DNA of 64,000 nucleotides, taken from Bacteroides intestinalis (GTDB taxonomy: Bacteria > Bacteroidota > Bacteroidia > Bacteroidales > Bacteroidaceae). Below are positions 18,833-28,641 of this stretch, piece after piece. A model generated the notes under the pieces. That model saw only the letters and a program-made list of their open reading frames with translations. It was not told the DNA's origin and did not search any database. The DNA lies in NCBI RefSeq assembly GCF_003464595.1, contig NZ_QRZF01000001.1, positions 558,001 to 622,000 on the forward strand. Reading direction: 5' to 3'. The position numbers were made by a program, and so were the translations under genes. Each line of letters begins with the position of its first letter. Positions within the stretch are counted from its first letter, which is position 1.

Positions 18833-21166
18833 CTATTTATTCGGAGTATCCCACTTCTTTGTATCCGTACAACTGATATTTAACGTCTGGTTACCTGTCT
18901 GGATGCGGAAATCACCTTTTTCCAGAATCCATTTACCGTCATAACCTACAAATGCGAGATCGGAACCTTTTACTTTCAGCGTTACGGTCTTAACTTCACC
19001 CGGTCTCAGTTCCACTTTTTCAAAAGCACGTAGGCGGCGAACATCAGGAGTCAACGAAGCTATCAGGTCACTGCTGAATAGCAGGACACTTTCTTTGCCA
19101 ATACGGTTACCTGTATTCTTTACGTCAACCGTAAAAGTAAGTATATCATCGGCTGTAAAGTTGGACTTATCTACTTTAAGGTTGCTATAAGCATAGGTAG
19201 TATAACTCAATCCGTAACCGAAAGCCCACTGTACGGACATCACAGCATCATAATCATAAGCACCCTGCATCTTTTCAAGGTCCTCACATGGCTTGTAGTC
19301 ATAAGTGAATAACGAGTTGATTTCTTTCGGATAGGTATAAGGCATCTTTCCGCTGAAATTAGCATCACCTGCCACGAGGTTTGCCAAAGCGTCACCACCA
19401 TAGTTACCCGGAAGCATAGCGTTGATAACGGATTTTGCTAATGGCTCTATTTCGTTGATAATGCGTGGACGGCCTTCATTCAGCACAAGGATAATCGGCT
19501 TTCCGGTCGTAGCCAATGCTTTCACCAGGTCAAGCTGGTTCTTGGAAAGGAAAAGATTCGACAGGTTACCCGGAGTTTCACAATAGGAGTTCTCACCGAT
19601 ACAGGCAACGATATAATCGGCATTAGCCGCTGCTGCTACAGCCTTATTTATTTCAGGGGTATTTTCTTCCCACCAAGCACCCCCTTTTTTGTAAGTGACA
19701 CCCGGTTCGTAAATGATATTGGAAGTACCGAACTTGTTAGTAAACGATTCAAGAATAGTATTGTAATCAGTAGCACATTCATCAGCTCTATCACCTTGCC
19801 AAGTGTAGGACCAGCCGCCATTGAGCGTACGCATAGAGTTCACATTAGGTCCTGTCAGCAGTATTTTCTTACCGGAAACCAATGGCAAGATACCCTCTGT
19901 ATTTTTCAGCAATACCACAGACTCTTCGGCAGCCCGCAAAGCAGCAGTTGCATGTTCCTTTCCGCCGAACAATGGAAAATCCTGATGCCTGTAAGCAGGT
20001 GTATCGAACAAGCCCAAGCGATATTTCATACGCAGCACACGACGCACAGCATCATCAATACGGCTCATGGGAACTTCACCTTCTTCCACCAGTTCTTTCA
20101 GATAGATACAGAAACTCCATTCATAAGGAACCATAGACATATCGATACCAGCATTAATAGCCACTTTAATTGCTTCTTTCTTGCTTCCGACAATCTTATC
20201 GCGGGTATAGAGGTTGTTGATATCCGCCCAGTCAGTTACAATCATACCGTCCCAGTTCAAGTCTTCTTTCAGCCACTGCGTCAACAGCTCATAGTTGGCA
20301 TGGAAAGGAAGTCCATTATTCATGGCAGAGTTCACCATGACAGACAAAGCACCCGCCTTGATACCTTCGAGGAACGGAGCAAAATGCTTCTCGCGCATGT
20401 CTTGCACAGTGATGGACGAAGGTGTACGATCTTTGCCCGATACCGGAACACCATATCCCATATAATGCTTGATACAAGCTGCTACCTGTTGCTTTCCTAT
20501 ATTATTAGGATCACTGCCCTGGAAACCGAGGACAGCTTCGCGTCCCATCTCTGCATTCACATAGCAATCCTCGCCATAATTTTCCCAATGACGGGGCCAG
20601 CGGGCATCGCGAGCCAGGTCGAGCACGGGAGCATATGTCCAGGGAATACTACCGGCTTTAGTTTCGTAAGCGGAAATGCGGGCCCCTTCACGAACCAGTT
20701 CCCGGTTGAATGTAGCCGCCATATTGATACCTTGGGGGAAGAAAGTACCGCCCAACGTATAGGTGGTTCCATGTATCTGGTCTACTCCATAAATACAAGG
20801 GATACCCATAGTCTTCATGGATTTATCCTGTATCTTCTTAATAATTTCCTCCCATTTCTCTTTGGATTGGGCAATACCCTGGGGAACATTCAGGATAGAG
20901 CCTACTTTATACTTGCCGATAACAGTATCCAGCAATGCATCATCTATCTGGAACTCTTTAGTCGGATTATCACGTTTGGTAATGACGTCAATGGTAAGTT
21001 CCGTCATTTGGCCAATCTTCTCTTCGAGGGTCATCTTCTCGAGCAGTGCCTCCACCTTTTTCTCAATATTTTCGTCTCTTGGAATAGCGGGCGCTACCGT
21101 GGTTTGCGCCATAGCAGTTGACACTAGCCCGGAGAGGGCTACAGATAAGATCAATTTTCTACTCAT
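18833..21166 (-). CDS. GH3 beta-glucosidase/beta-xylosidase-type glycoside hydrolase
   Basis: This 777-residue secreted enzyme begins with a cleavable signal peptide (residues 1-20, ending AMAQ). The GH3 N-terminal barrel has [23 protein letters not shown], and the nucleophile in [12 protein letters not shown] (D312). The alpha/beta sandwich domain begins after [11 protein letters not shown], and a fibronectin type III-like domain closes the protein ([20 protein letters not shown]). Overall layout resembles BglX of E. coli, a periplasmic beta-glucosidase. Exact specificity cannot be told from sequence. It starts 11 bp after a CE1-type esterase gene, so the two are co-transcribed and probably work on the same plant polysaccharide. 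Confidence 0.93.
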   Translation of the reverse strand: MSRKLILSVALSGLVSTAMAQTTVAPAIPRDENIEKKVEALLEKMTLEEKIGQMTELTIDVITKRDNPTKEFQIDDALLDTVIGKYKVGSILNVPQGIAQSKEKWEEIIKKIQDKSMKTMGIPCIYGVDQIHGTTYTLGGTFFPQGINMAATFNRELVREGARISAYETKAGSIPWTYAPVLDLARDARWPRHWENYGEDCYVNAEMGREAVLGFQGSDPNNIGKQQVAACIKHYMGYGVPVSGKDRTPSSITVQDMREKHFAPFLEGIKAGALSVMVNSAMNNGLPFHANYELLTQWLKEDLNWDGMIVTDWADINNLYTRDKIVGSKKEAIKVAINAGIDMSMVPYEWSFCIYLKELVEEGEVPMSRIDDAVRRVLRMKYRLGLFDTPAYRHQDFPLFGGKEHATAALRAAEESVVLLKNTEGILPLVSGKKILLTGPNVNSMRTLNGGWSYTWQGDRADECATDYNTILESFTNKFGTSNIIYEPGVTYKKGGAWWEENTPEINKAVAAAANADYIVACIGENSYCETPGNLSNLFLSKNQLDLVKALATTGKPIILVLNEGRPRIINEIEPLAKSVINAMLPGNYGGDALANLVAGDANFSGKMPYTYPKEINSLFTYDYKPCEDLEKMQGAYDYDAVMSVQWAFGYGLSYTTYAYSNLKVDKSNFTADDILTFTVDVKNTGNRIGKESVLLFSSDLIASLTPDVRRLRAFEKVELRPGEVKTVTLKVKGSDLAFVGYDGKWILEKGDFRIQTGNQTLNISCTDTKKWDTPNK

Positions 21167-21177
21167 GGTTTTGTTTT

Positions 21178-22371
21178 TTATTTAAATAACATCGGGACAA
21201 ATTCCGTCAGATAAATACGCCAGTTCTTCCAGATATGTCCTTCATCCGTCTCATAATAAGTATATTTATATCCGTTTTCATCCAGCAGTTTACGGTAATC
21301 CACATTGGCTTTATAAAGGAAATCCGTTTTGCCGATGGCAATCCAGTAAAGGGCGGGATTCTTAGCAAACTGTACCTTCAATTTACCTTCAATATCTTCA
21401 TAAATCGGTGAAGATACATCCTTATTAGGCATAATGGCAGCAGAAAACAGACCGACATAGTTGAACATATCGGGGTATTGCTTGGAAATGTGCATAGAGT
21501 GGAAACCACCCATAGACAAGCCGGCAATGGCACGACCGGACTTACTCTTAATCGTACGATAGTTTTTATCTACAAACTTCACGATGTCGGGAAACGCCTG
21601 TTCGTAAGAGCCCTCCATGGTCTTGGGCAACTGCGTAGTGGGAGGCAGCAATCCACGTGAAGTCTCACCCGGAGCAGCTTCCTGTGAAGCATTCCCATTC
21701 GGCATGACTACAATCATAGGTTTTGCCTTGCCTTGTGCAATCAGATTATCCAGAATCTGCGCAGTACGGCCAAGTGAAATCCATGCTTCTTCGTCACCAC
21801 CCATTCCGTGAAGGAGGTAGAGCACCGGATAACGTTTTCCGCTGGTTTCATAACCGGCAGGAGTATAAACCGTCATACGGCGTTCCATGCCAAGCGTCGG
21901 ACTATTGTACCATGTCCGGGATACGGTTCCGTGGGGTATCGAGTTCACTTTATAAAGATCGGCGCGATCACCGCCAATGATAAATACATTGGTCAAGGTA
22001 GCTACATCACGAATCAGATAGATGTTAGCAGGATCATTCATCCGCAAACCATCTACTATGAAAGAGTAACTATAAAGCTCCGGCTGTAAAGGTTCGGGAG
22101 TTGTATATTCCCATACTCCTGTTTTCCCCTCCGTAAGTTCGGCAATCCCGAGGATTTCAAACTCCCCATTCGCCGTTTTTATCTTTTGCTTAGGAAGGAA
22201 ATCGCCTGTAACTTGTACTTTCACCGCTTTAGGTGCTTGCAGGCGGAAAGTAACGGTATTATTATCATGAATTTCGGGAGAAACAACCGGGATATTCCCC
22301 CAGAGAGCTTGCTGTGCAAAAGTAATGGTGCACAACAAAAAGGCAGTTAACAAAGTCGTTAATCTTTTCAT
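21178..22371 (-). CDS. CE1-type esterase with N-terminal CBM48-like domain
   Basis: This 397-residue protein has a signal peptide (1-19, ending TFAQ), an N-terminal immunoglobulin-like/CBM48-type domain (about residues 25-135, with [19 protein letters not shown] and [17 protein letters not shown]), and a C-terminal alpha/beta hydrolase of the esterase D / feruloyl esterase type. The nucleophile elbow is GLSMGG (S286), the oxyanion-side loop is [12 protein letters not shown], and the catalytic histidine is probably in DEGHIWKNW near the end. Homologues in Bacteroides plant-cell-wall loci release ferulic or acetyl groups from xylan side chains. Here it lies between a second esterase-like gene and a GH3 gene, which fits removal of ester decorations before glycoside hydrolysis. 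Confidence 0.9.
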   Translation of the reverse strand: MKRLTTLLTAFLLCTITFAQQALWGNIPVVSPEIHDNNTVTFRLQAPKAVKVQVTGDFLPKQKIKTANGEFEILGIAELTEGKTGVWEYTTPEPLQPELYSYSFIVDGLRMNDPANIYLIRDVATLTNVFIIGGDRADLYKVNSIPHGTVSRTWYNSPTLGMERRMTVYTPAGYETSGKRYPVLYLLHGMGGDEEAWISLGRTAQILDNLIAQGKAKPMIVVMPNGNASQEAAPGETSRGLLPPTTQLPKTMEGSYEQAFPDIVKFVDKNYRTIKSKSGRAIAGLSMGGFHSMHISKQYPDMFNYVGLFSAAIMPNKDVSSPIYEDIEGKLKVQFAKNPALYWIAIGKTDFLYKANVDYRKLLDENGYKYTYYETDEGHIWKNWRIYLTEFVPMLFK

Positions 22372-22401
22372 TATAAAATATGTTTAGAGGTATTATCTTG
22401 C

Positions 22402-23226
22402 TTATTTCTGGTCCGCCATGCTTCGACAGTAGTCACGGATATAGTTTATAATCAGGAAACAAGCTGGTTCGAGCACTGTGCCGTGATTGAAGCCCTGTAG
22501 TTCGTACAAAGCAGACTTCTTGTTTCCGATATTCTTTAGTACCGAAGCAAGCAATGCATTTTCTTCCCAACGATCTGCCATTTCCAGGTTACGGTCACCG
22601 GTAATCAGTATTACGGGAGGGGTATCTTTGCGTACACGGTTCACAGGGGCATACTCATCAATAACAGGAATGCCATTCGGCAATCCCCGTTCTTTGCGAA
22701 TAGTGAAATGGGTTACGGTCTGCCCGCTAACAGGAAGATAAGCGGCTACTTTATCGGCATCCGCACCATAAGCTTCCATATACTTTTTATCCATAGCCAG
22801 CATTAATGAAAGATAACCTCCTGCCGAATGACCGGAAATAAATATCTTATCTTTACTACCACCGAATTCTTCTATATGGCTGAATGTCCACGCCACAGCC
22901 GCGGCAGCATCTTCAATATAAGCAGGATTTTGGGCTTTGGGGCTCAAGCGATAATTCACCGCTACTACAGCAAAGCCTCTATTCATCAATTCCTGTGGAA
23001 TATGCTTACCGCCACCTTCCAGTCCACCACCATGAAACCATACAATGGTAGGGAAATCTTTTTTGTCCACCGGATAGTAGACATCCAGTTTACAACGTTC
23101 TTTTCGATAGGCATCAGTTTCCTCACCGGAAACATAAGAAAGGTCTTTATCCGTTTTATACACTCCTTGTGCATGCAGGGTAAATATACAGAATAATAGC
23201 AACAGGAGAGTCACTTTCCTTTTCAT
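22402..23226 (-). CDS. Secreted alpha/beta hydrolase (HSL/BD-FAE-like esterase)
   Basis: This 274-residue protein has a signal peptide (1-20, ending LHAQ) and an alpha/beta hydrolase fold of the hormone-sensitive-lipase type. The oxyanion motif is WFHGGGLEGGG near residue 65, the nucleophile elbow is SGHSAGG (S134), an acid probably lies in ILITGDRNLEM, and the histidine in GFNHGTVLEP. Conserved NYRLSP and EDAAAAVAW also fit. Related Bacteroides enzymes are acetyl or feruloyl esterases acting on xylan. It is the first gene of a three-gene unit with the CE1-type esterase (30-bp gap) and GH3 gene. No clear promoter consensus was found upstream. Confidence 0.85.
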   Translation of the reverse strand: MKRKVTLLLLLFCIFTLHAQGVYKTDKDLSYVSGEETDAYRKERCKLDVYYPVDKKDFPTIVWFHGGGLEGGGKHIPQELMNRGFAVVAVNYRLSPKAQNPAYIEDAAAAVAWTFSHIEEFGGSKDKIFISGHSAGGYLSLMLAMDKKYMEAYGADADKVAAYLPVSGQTVTHFTIRKERGLPNGIPVIDEYAPVNRVRKDTPPVILITGDRNLEMADRWEENALLASVLKNIGNKKSALYELQGFNHGTVLEPACFLIINYIRDYCRSMADQK

Positions 23227-23317
23227 GGCATCTTCATTTAAAGTTTTGCAACTGCAATATTAGGCAATTTATCCCAGAAAGTTACTCTTCAGGTACTGAA
23301 ATATAGCATCTATTCGT

Positions 23318-23325
23318 TACATTTG
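23318..23325 (+). promoter_or_regulatory. Bacteroides -7 promoter element
   Basis: TACATTTG matches TAnnTTTG exactly and lies 25 bp before the start codon at 23351, a typical short leader. The -33 region has ACTG in place of TTTG. Confidence 0.45.
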
Positions 23326-23350
23326 CACCTTTCTTAAAACTTCAAACTTT

Positions 23351-23749
23351 ATGGCACACCATCTGAATACTAACAAACAGTTTATGGTAGGCAATGGCAT
23401 CCTGGCTTTTGCTGTTATTTTCGTAGTCGTCATCTTCGTTTACATGAGTCTGCGTCTGGATAAAAAAAAAGATGAAGACCGGAATTTCATTGAAACATAT
23501 ACCATTACATTAACGAAAGGATTTGTAGGAGATTCCTTATCGCTAATGATTAATGACAGCGTACTGGTAAATAAAAAAATAACAGAAGAGCCATTCAGCA
23601 TTGATGTGAAACGTTTTGCAGAACAGAGCGCACTGTTTATTGTGGATAATAAAACCGAAAAACTTTCCCTGTTCGAACTAAGCGAAAGAGGAGGAACCTA
23701 TCGTTTTGAGAAAGAAAACGAAGAAGTAAAACAGTTGTCACAGAAATAG
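23351..23749 (+). CDS. Small membrane-anchored protein of unknown function
   Basis: This 132-residue protein is not assigned to a named family. Residues 14-34 (GNGILAFAVIFVVVIFVYMSL) form one strong membrane helix, followed by the basic-acidic LDKKKDEDR. That places the C-terminal part outside the cytoplasm or inside it, depending on topology; the flanking charges favour neither strongly. The C-terminal 85 residues look like beta strands (FIETYTITLTKGFVGDSLSLMIND and SALFIVDNKTEKLSLFEL). The ORF has its own -7 promoter element and ends before a terminator-like repeat block. It is probably a real single-gene unit. Confidence 0.6.
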   Translation: MAHHLNTNKQFMVGNGILAFAVIFVVVIFVYMSLRLDKKKDEDRNFIETYTITLTKGFVGDSLSLMINDSVLVNKKITEEPFSIDVKRFAEQSALFIVDNKTEKLSLFELSERGGTYRFEKENEEVKQLSQK

Positions 23750-23796
23750 GTAAACCATACCTTCTTCATATCTGAATCTGATTTACCTCTCATCCA

Positions 23797-23880
23797 CTCC
23801 CCACCTTCTCCCTGTCCTATAGCAAGGAGAAGGTAGGGAGTAGGTAAGGAGTAGGTAGGGAGAAGGTAAGGAGAAAGAAG
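23797..23880. repeat. Hairpin plus tandem GGTAGGGAGAAGG-type repeats
   Basis: CTCCCCACCTTCTCC (23797-23811) pairs with GGAGAAGGTAGGGAG (23826-23840) with one mismatch. It is followed by about four imperfect tandem units of the right arm (GTAGGTAAGGA, GTAGGTAGGGA, GAAGGTAAGGA). It separates two convergent genes and may serve as a terminator. Confidence 0.7.
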
Positions 23881-23896
23881 GGAATTTAAACGATTC

Positions 23897-24628
23897 TTAT
23901 ATTTCTGTACGGTATTGCTTCAATTCTTTCCGCAATGCCTGGGCTTTTCCTTCCGTCAGTTCGTCGAGAAGTGCCCAGAAACGCTCTCCATGGTTCATTT
24001 CGCGGGTATGAGACAATTCATGTAAGAGCACATAGTCTATCAGATGCTTCGGAAGCAAGACCAGATAGAAAGAAAGATTTATGTTACGCCGTGCCGAGCA
24101 GCTGCCCCAACGTCCACTGCTGGAATTGATTTTTACACTTTGATAAGGCAAGTTATGCTTTTGCGAAAGCATATACAGACGGGGTGGAAGAATAATCTTC
24201 GCATTACGCCGCAAGGCTTCTTCAATGACTTTACGCAACCATGTCTGTAATCCTTCATCCGAGAAATCAGCTCCCGGAGGACAAATGATCTGCATCTCGC
24301 CCAGTTCGGAACGCGAAAGAAAACGTTCACGCTGTCCGCCTACAAGGCTTAGCTTGAAGAACTCCGTATCTATCCGGAAGTTCAAGTCTATCAAAGGACG
24401 GATATGCTTTTTACGGGCTATCCGCAAACGAGGACGCAACTGTTCTATTGCATTCTTCACCTCTTTCATCGTAGTTCCGGGCGGAACGGTTACATAGACG
24501 GCATCTTCCCGCGTACGGAAAGTCAGGCGCCGGGCACGGGTATTCACCTTTATAAGGAAACGCCCAAGTTCATTATCTTCCAATACATTTTCCAAAACAA
24601 TAAAATCTCCCAATGAATAAACGGACAA
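23897..24628 (-). CDS. YgjP-like (DUF45) SprT-type zinc metalloprotease
   Basis: This 243-residue protein has the zinc-binding motif LLHELSHTREMNHGERFW, in which HELSH supplies two histidines and the catalytic glutamate and NHGERFW the third histidine. The preceding SSGRWGSCSARRNINLSFYL is the diagnostic family segment of YgjP/DUF45 proteins. No signal peptide is visible, so it should be cytoplasmic. The physiological role of the family is poorly known; some SprT-like relatives act on DNA-protein crosslinks, but that should not be transferred here. It is a single gene convergent with 23351-23749. Confidence 0.85.
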   Translation of the reverse strand: MSVYSLGDFIVLENVLEDNELGRFLIKVNTRARRLTFRTREDAVYVTVPPGTTMKEVKNAIEQLRPRLRIARKKHIRPLIDLNFRIDTEFFKLSLVGGQRERFLSRSELGEMQIICPPGADFSDEGLQTWLRKVIEEALRRNAKIILPPRLYMLSQKHNLPYQSVKINSSSGRWGSCSARRNINLSFYLVLLPKHLIDYVLLHELSHTREMNHGERFWALLDELTEGKAQALRKELKQYRTEI

Positions 24629-24896
24629 ATGAACGAAATATCATCCGAATATACAAGTGATCGGGCAACCAAAAACGGACAAGTGTCCGAAAATGAACAC
24701 ATGATTCAAAAGAATATATTCTATGTATCAACACTTTATAGATTTGGCATGAATATTGACTTATATAACATGACCGGACGTTCATTAAAAAGTTTCTTTA
24801 AAAAAGAGAAAGAAACATGCAACCTTTTTTAAGTAACTTACGTCTAATAAGTAAACAGGAATAATATATATAAATAATTATAAAACTAAAGAAGTT
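24629..24896. other. Spacer with two palindromes, no gene seen
   Basis: The 268-bp spacer separates two divergent genes. CGGACA-AG-TGTCCG (24676-24689) is a perfect operator-like palindrome. GTTTCTTT (24792-24799) and AAAGAAAC (24809-24816) form a second inverted repeat. Either may be a regulatory site for the DUF2807 gene; no protein is identified. Confidence 0.45.
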
Positions 24897-25760
24897 ATGA
24901 GAAAGTTAGCAAGTCTTATCACATGTATCTGTTTAATCATCAGTACAACAGCGTGTTCACAAAGCAAGAACTACAGTTCCGGTAACTGGAGCAATAAGAA
25001 AGTAGTAGCCAGCAATACTTACGTAACCAAGGACATCAAGGTAGACAATTTCAAGAAAATCAGCGTAGCCGGCAGTCCGGATGTTACGTTTACCCAGAAA
25101 TCGGGACGTCCTGAAGTGGAAGTCTATACTTCAGACAATATTATCGACTTACTGGATATCAAGGTAAAAGACAACACCTTATATATAGGTTTCAAGAAGA
25201 ATGTCAACGTATCTTATAAAAAACTGGAGGTACGCGTATCTGCAGAAACTCTGAATGGTATCTCAGTTGCTGGTTCGGGAGATATTTTCCTGAAGAATGG
25301 ACTTCAAACCGATGATAACCTGACAATCAATGTTGCAGGTTCGGGAGACATCAAGGGCAGTGGCATTAAATGTAATGATATGAAGGTATCTGTAGCCGGT
25401 TCAGGTGATATCAATGCAAATAACATCACTTGCAACAATCTGAAAGTTTCTGTAGCCGGATCGGGTGACATGATATTGAAGAATGTAACCGCCGCAGGCA
25501 CAGAAGCAAGCGTTGCCGGATCAGGTTCAGCTACCATTACCGGAACTACTCAAACCGCTTCTTACAGTGTAGCCGGTTCGGGCGACCTCCTTACAGAAGG
25601 TTATGAAGCCCAGCGCGTTTCCGCCAGTGTAGCAGGTTCGGGCAGTATCAAATGCTTTGCTACCGAATTCCTGAAAGTACGCACCAGCGGTAGCGGTAAG
25701 GTAGGTTACAAAGGCAATCCTGAATTGGATTACCCGAAGAAGAGCTTGTACAAACTTTAA
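24897..25760 (+). CDS. Head-GIN (DUF2807) lipoprotein with VAGSGD beta-helix repeats
   Basis: This 287-residue protein has a lipoprotein-type signal (LIISTTAC, cysteine near residue 20) and a DUF2807 putative auto-transporter adhesin head domain. It opens with FKKISVAGSPDVTFTQ. About seven VAGSGD or VAGSGS units recur roughly every 20 residues, as expected for a right-handed beta-helix or beta-roll whose turns stack. The C-terminus ends SLYKL. Function of the family is unknown; an envelope or surface role is likely from the signal. The upstream 268-bp spacer holds two palindromes that could be operators. The gene ends before a hairpin at 25811-25843. Confidence 0.85.
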   Translation: MRKLASLITCICLIISTTACSQSKNYSSGNWSNKKVVASNTYVTKDIKVDNFKKISVAGSPDVTFTQKSGRPEVEVYTSDNIIDLLDIKVKDNTLYIGFKKNVNVSYKKLEVRVSAETLNGISVAGSGDIFLKNGLQTDDNLTINVAGSGDIKGSGIKCNDMKVSVAGSGDINANNITCNNLKVSVAGSGDMILKNVTAAGTEASVAGSGSATITGTTQTASYSVAGSGDLLTEGYEAQRVSASVAGSGSIKCFATEFLKVRTSGSGKVGYKGNPELDYPKKSLYKL

Positions 25761-25810
25761 AATTCTCTCTTACAACTACTATAGGAAAAAAAGTTTTTTC
25801 TAACACACTA

Positions 25811-25843
25811 AACGCAAGGGTTTCCGTGAGGAAGCCCTTCGTT
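25811..25843 (+). terminator. Hairpin downstream of the DUF2807 gene
   Basis: AACG-c-AAGGGTTTCC and GGAAGCCCTT-c-GTT pair around a GTGA loop. It lies 50 bp past the stop codon. The following sequence is only weakly T-rich, so termination strength is uncertain. Confidence 0.55.
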
Positions 25844-26793
25844 GTATCACAGATTGATTATTAGAAATTGTTTTGAACTTATAAGCTGACTCTGTTTATC
25901 AGTCAGATAGATACAATATCCCTACTTATTACTCTGCAAATATGACTTGGTTGTTATATTTAAAGATATGAAACAGCAGGGAATTCACCGACTACTAGGT
26001 AGGAGTTGACCAACGACTTATAGGTAGCTTTATCGCTTATTCCCACTCAGTTCCTTATAGAGCCTAAAATAACGTAAGTTCAATATAATCAAAATAAGGC
26101 AAGTTGTCCGTCTTTTATAAAATTGATATCAATGGCTGATTTCTTACCAAAGAAGCAATAAACAGTAATAGCAGAAAGCACATTAGTAATAAAGCTATTG
26201 AAAGAGCGATAGCTTAAACGTTCAGTCTATGTTAGATTCTTCAGTTCATCATTAACCATTTCAGTCAGAACTAGTTTCCTCATTAGAATTTTGTCAGCTA
26301 CACTCTTCAGTGAGTTCTTCATGTTATTTTTCACTTTTGGTATTAACTGCATACCATTAAGGAAAAGTTTTTCAAATAACTCTTGCCCGATATACCCTTT
26401 GTCAGCACATCTTTTGTTCTATTTATTTCTAGGCATACATTTTCCCTATTGAAATGCAAATTCTTTGCAAAAATCATTGACTATATAATAGACTTCCGTA
26501 ATTTTAGACTCTGAGAACATAGTGATAATCGTTCAAATATTATAATTAAGTCCTATGAAACCAACGCTATCATTGCTATAATCCTAATTACTTACTTATA
26601 CCGAGTTCACATTAAATAGTGCTAAATGTAGAACAGGTAAATAACACATCTTGAAGAATATCCATACTTTTGTAATAGACTATTGAAAGTACTAATTACA
26701 TTTTCAATGTAGATTATGTAGCATAGTATTATCTGGTAATTTAATGGCATAACATGACAAATTACAATTAATATAACCAAACCAAATAAACAG
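25844..26793. other. Gene-poor AT-rich stretch carrying a decayed insertion sequence
   Basis: Nearly 1 kb has no intact gene. The only recognisable content is the IS982-type transposase remnant at 26089-26520. Sequences near 26060-26088 and 26596-26620 resemble each other as degenerate inverted ends (TAAcGTaAgTTC versus TAAtGTgAacTC on opposite strands), which would place the decayed element at roughly 26060-26620. Nothing could be identified in 25844-26058 or 26621-26793. Confidence 0.5.
26089..26520 (-). pseudogene. IS982-family transposase remnant with internal deletion and three stops
   Basis: Translated on the minus strand from an ATG at 26520, one frame reads MFSESKITEVYYIVNDFCKE, typical of the IS982 transposase N-terminus. 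A short junk stretch with two stop codons follows. The frame then continues as DKGYIGQELFEKLFLNG, LIPKVKNNMKNSL, ILMRKLVLTEMVNDELKN, a third stop, and YRSFNSFITNVLSA to FIKDGQLALF and a terminal stop. These C-terminal blocks are the family's DDE-domain end. About 144 codons remain of the usual 300 or so, so roughly half the gene is deleted while the frame is kept. It marks past IS activity at the edge of the toxin-like island. Confidence 0.82.
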
Positions 26794-28485
26794 ATGAAAA
26801 ATATAGTGTATGCAATCATCACTTTACTAGTATTCGTAGGATGCAGTAAACAGCAGCCCGCTTCGGGCAAGCTATTGGATGAAGTAGAAAAGATAATCGA
26901 GATCAATCCCGATAGTGCTTCAACTCTATTGGAAAGCATACCTTCCCCAGAAGCTCTTGACAATAAATCATTTGCCCGCTGGTGCATGCTGTCAGGGAAA
27001 ATAACAGATAAAATTCATACTCAGATTCTACCTACTTATCACCTCGAACGTGCCTACAAATGTTTTTTATCAGAAGGCAATGCAGAAGAGCAAGCCCAAA
27101 TACTGCTTTACCTTGGACGTTCATATGCAGAAGACGGAGACTATGACCAAGCAATGACAATCTATACCAAAGCTTTGGAGATTGCAGAAAAAAATACATT
27201 TGAAAATTTAACCGGCTATATAAATTGCTACATAGGTGATTTATATGAAGAAAAAGGCATGTTCGAACAAGCTAGCACCAAATATAAACTAGGGGCGAAA
27301 CATTTCAGATTAGCTCAAAATTTTGATAGCTATGCGTGCGCATTAAGGGATATAGGGCGTGAATATGCTGGAATGGATTCATTATCTCAAGCTTTAAAGG
27401 TAATGTTTATGGCAGACTCCATAGCCAATATGTCTAAAAACATAGCAATAAAAGCATCTATTTTAAATGGTATCGGAAATATTTATCTCATACAACAAAA
27501 ATATGATAAGGCTAAACCTTATTATCATAAGGCATTATTGCATGGTACTAACATAATGCCCAACTATATAGCTTTAGTTCAAATGTATATTGAAACTGAT
27601 TCTTTAGCCAAAGCAAGAGACATATTACAAACATTGCCACAAGAAAATCCGGAATATGCATATAGCATCAATAATCTGTATCATCTAATACACAAAAAAG
27701 AAAAAAAGTATGATCTGGCACTTGACAATATGGAAAGATGCCTGATTCTATTGGACTCAATTGTAGGAGCAGAGAATCAAATGAACATCCTAAATATAGA
27801 GAAGAAATATAATAACCTTAGGCACAGAGAAAAAATCAATGACCTGACCATCAGCAGACAAAAATATATTATCATTTCCATACTCTGCATCCTATCTATA
27901 TTAGCAATGCTAATCGTATATTTATGGTACAGAAAAAGGATTATAGCAAATATCCATAAACAACAGATTGAGCTAAATGATGTAAAAATGAAGCTGCTAC
28001 ATTTATCAATAGATTTGGAAGAGAAGCAAAAGAAGTTGTCTACCCTTGAGGAGAAGAACGAGAACTATAACAAGATGAAAGAAGAAATAACCATTGTAGT
28101 CTCTAACTACAAAAAGCTACAGAACAAGTTAATCTCAAATTCACCTATATATAAAGACTTGGTACATTTAGCTAGCCCAAACATACCGGGAACAAAAAAA
28201 TCTCTCATTACGGAGAAACAGTGGTGTCTTATTGAGAAAGAAATAACAAGTATATATCCTAATCTGCATTCTTACATATTAGATACATGTACTGAGCTAT
28301 CAGACCAGGAATGGAAGTATTGCTGTTTCTGTATGTTTGGCTTCGACATAACTTCAGAAGCCAAACTGCTTAACATCAATCCGACCTCTGTCAGTACAAA
28401 GCGTTTAAGACTCAAACAAAAGCTAAATATAACGGTTCCGGCTAAAATGCCTTTTTATGAATATATCGCTTTAAAACTCATGTAA
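26794..28485 (+). CDS. TPR-containing membrane-anchored regulator (putative)
   Basis: This 563-residue protein has a lipoprotein-like signal (LLVFVGC, cysteine 17), then tetratricopeptide-type repeats from about residue 80 to 330 (for example AQILLYLGRSYAEDGDYDQA, and AYKCFLSEGN). A membrane helix near 360-380 (IIISILCILSILAMLIVYLW) and a coiled coil follow. The C-terminal domain ends in a helix-turn-helix-like pattern: LSDQEWKYCCFCMFGF, AKLLNINPTSVSTKRLRLKQ. This is the layout of Bacteroides sensor-regulators that read an extracytoplasmic signal through TPRs and carry a cytoplasmic DNA-binding end. DNA binding is inferred. It is immediately upstream of, and on the same strand as, the pore-former operon and is a natural candidate to control it. 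The island is visibly AT-richer than flanking genes. Confidence 0.8.
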   Translation: MKNIVYAIITLLVFVGCSKQQPASGKLLDEVEKIIEINPDSASTLLESIPSPEALDNKSFARWCMLSGKITDKIHTQILPTYHLERAYKCFLSEGNAEEQAQILLYLGRSYAEDGDYDQAMTIYTKALEIAEKNTFENLTGYINCYIGDLYEEKGMFEQASTKYKLGAKHFRLAQNFDSYACALRDIGREYAGMDSLSQALKVMFMADSIANMSKNIAIKASILNGIGNIYLIQQKYDKAKPYYHKALLHGTNIMPNYIALVQMYIETDSLAKARDILQTLPQENPEYAYSINNLYHLIHKKEKKYDLALDNMERCLILLDSIVGAENQMNILNIEKKYNNLRHREKINDLTISRQKYIIISILCILSILAMLIVYLWYRKRIIANIHKQQIELNDVKMKLLHLSIDLEEKQKKLSTLEEKNENYNKMKEEITIVVSNYKKLQNKLISNSPIYKDLVHLASPNIPGTKKSLITEKQWCLIEKEITSIYPNLHSYILDTCTELSDQEWKYCCFCMFGFDITSEAKLLNINPTSVSTKRLRLKQKLNITVPAKMPFYEYIALKLM

Positions 28486-28609
28486 ATGTGACAGTAATCC
28501 CCCGATAAAAGGAACATGAGTATAAACTTCAGCCTATACTACTGATTATCAACACTGTCATGTATATGTATTGAATGTGTGTTCAGCACTATGATTCATT
28601 ATCTATTCG

Positions 28610-28617
28610 TAATTTTG
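28610..28617 (+). promoter_or_regulatory. -7 promoter element of the pore-former operon
   Basis: TAATTTTG matches TAnnTTTG and lies 24 bp before the ATG at 28642. It supports that start over the upstream ATG at 28579, which lies before the element. No -33 TTTG is present at 19-20 bp, as expected for a promoter needing an activator. Confidence 0.5.
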
Positions 28618-28641
28618 CAACAAACAAATTACAATAGATAC

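Noticed and set aside
19796..21121. 441-codon open frame on + opposite the GH3 gene
   Set aside because: The GH3 gene on the minus strand has all catalytic motifs over the same bases; the antisense frame has no recognisable domain or promoter.
24629..24832. 67-codon frame in the spacer before the DUF2807 gene
   Set aside because: No conserved features, and it would span the palindromes that look regulatory.
25268..25660. Repeat array in the DUF2807 gene
   Set aside because: The periodic DNA encodes the VAGSGD beta-helix turns and is explained by the protein.
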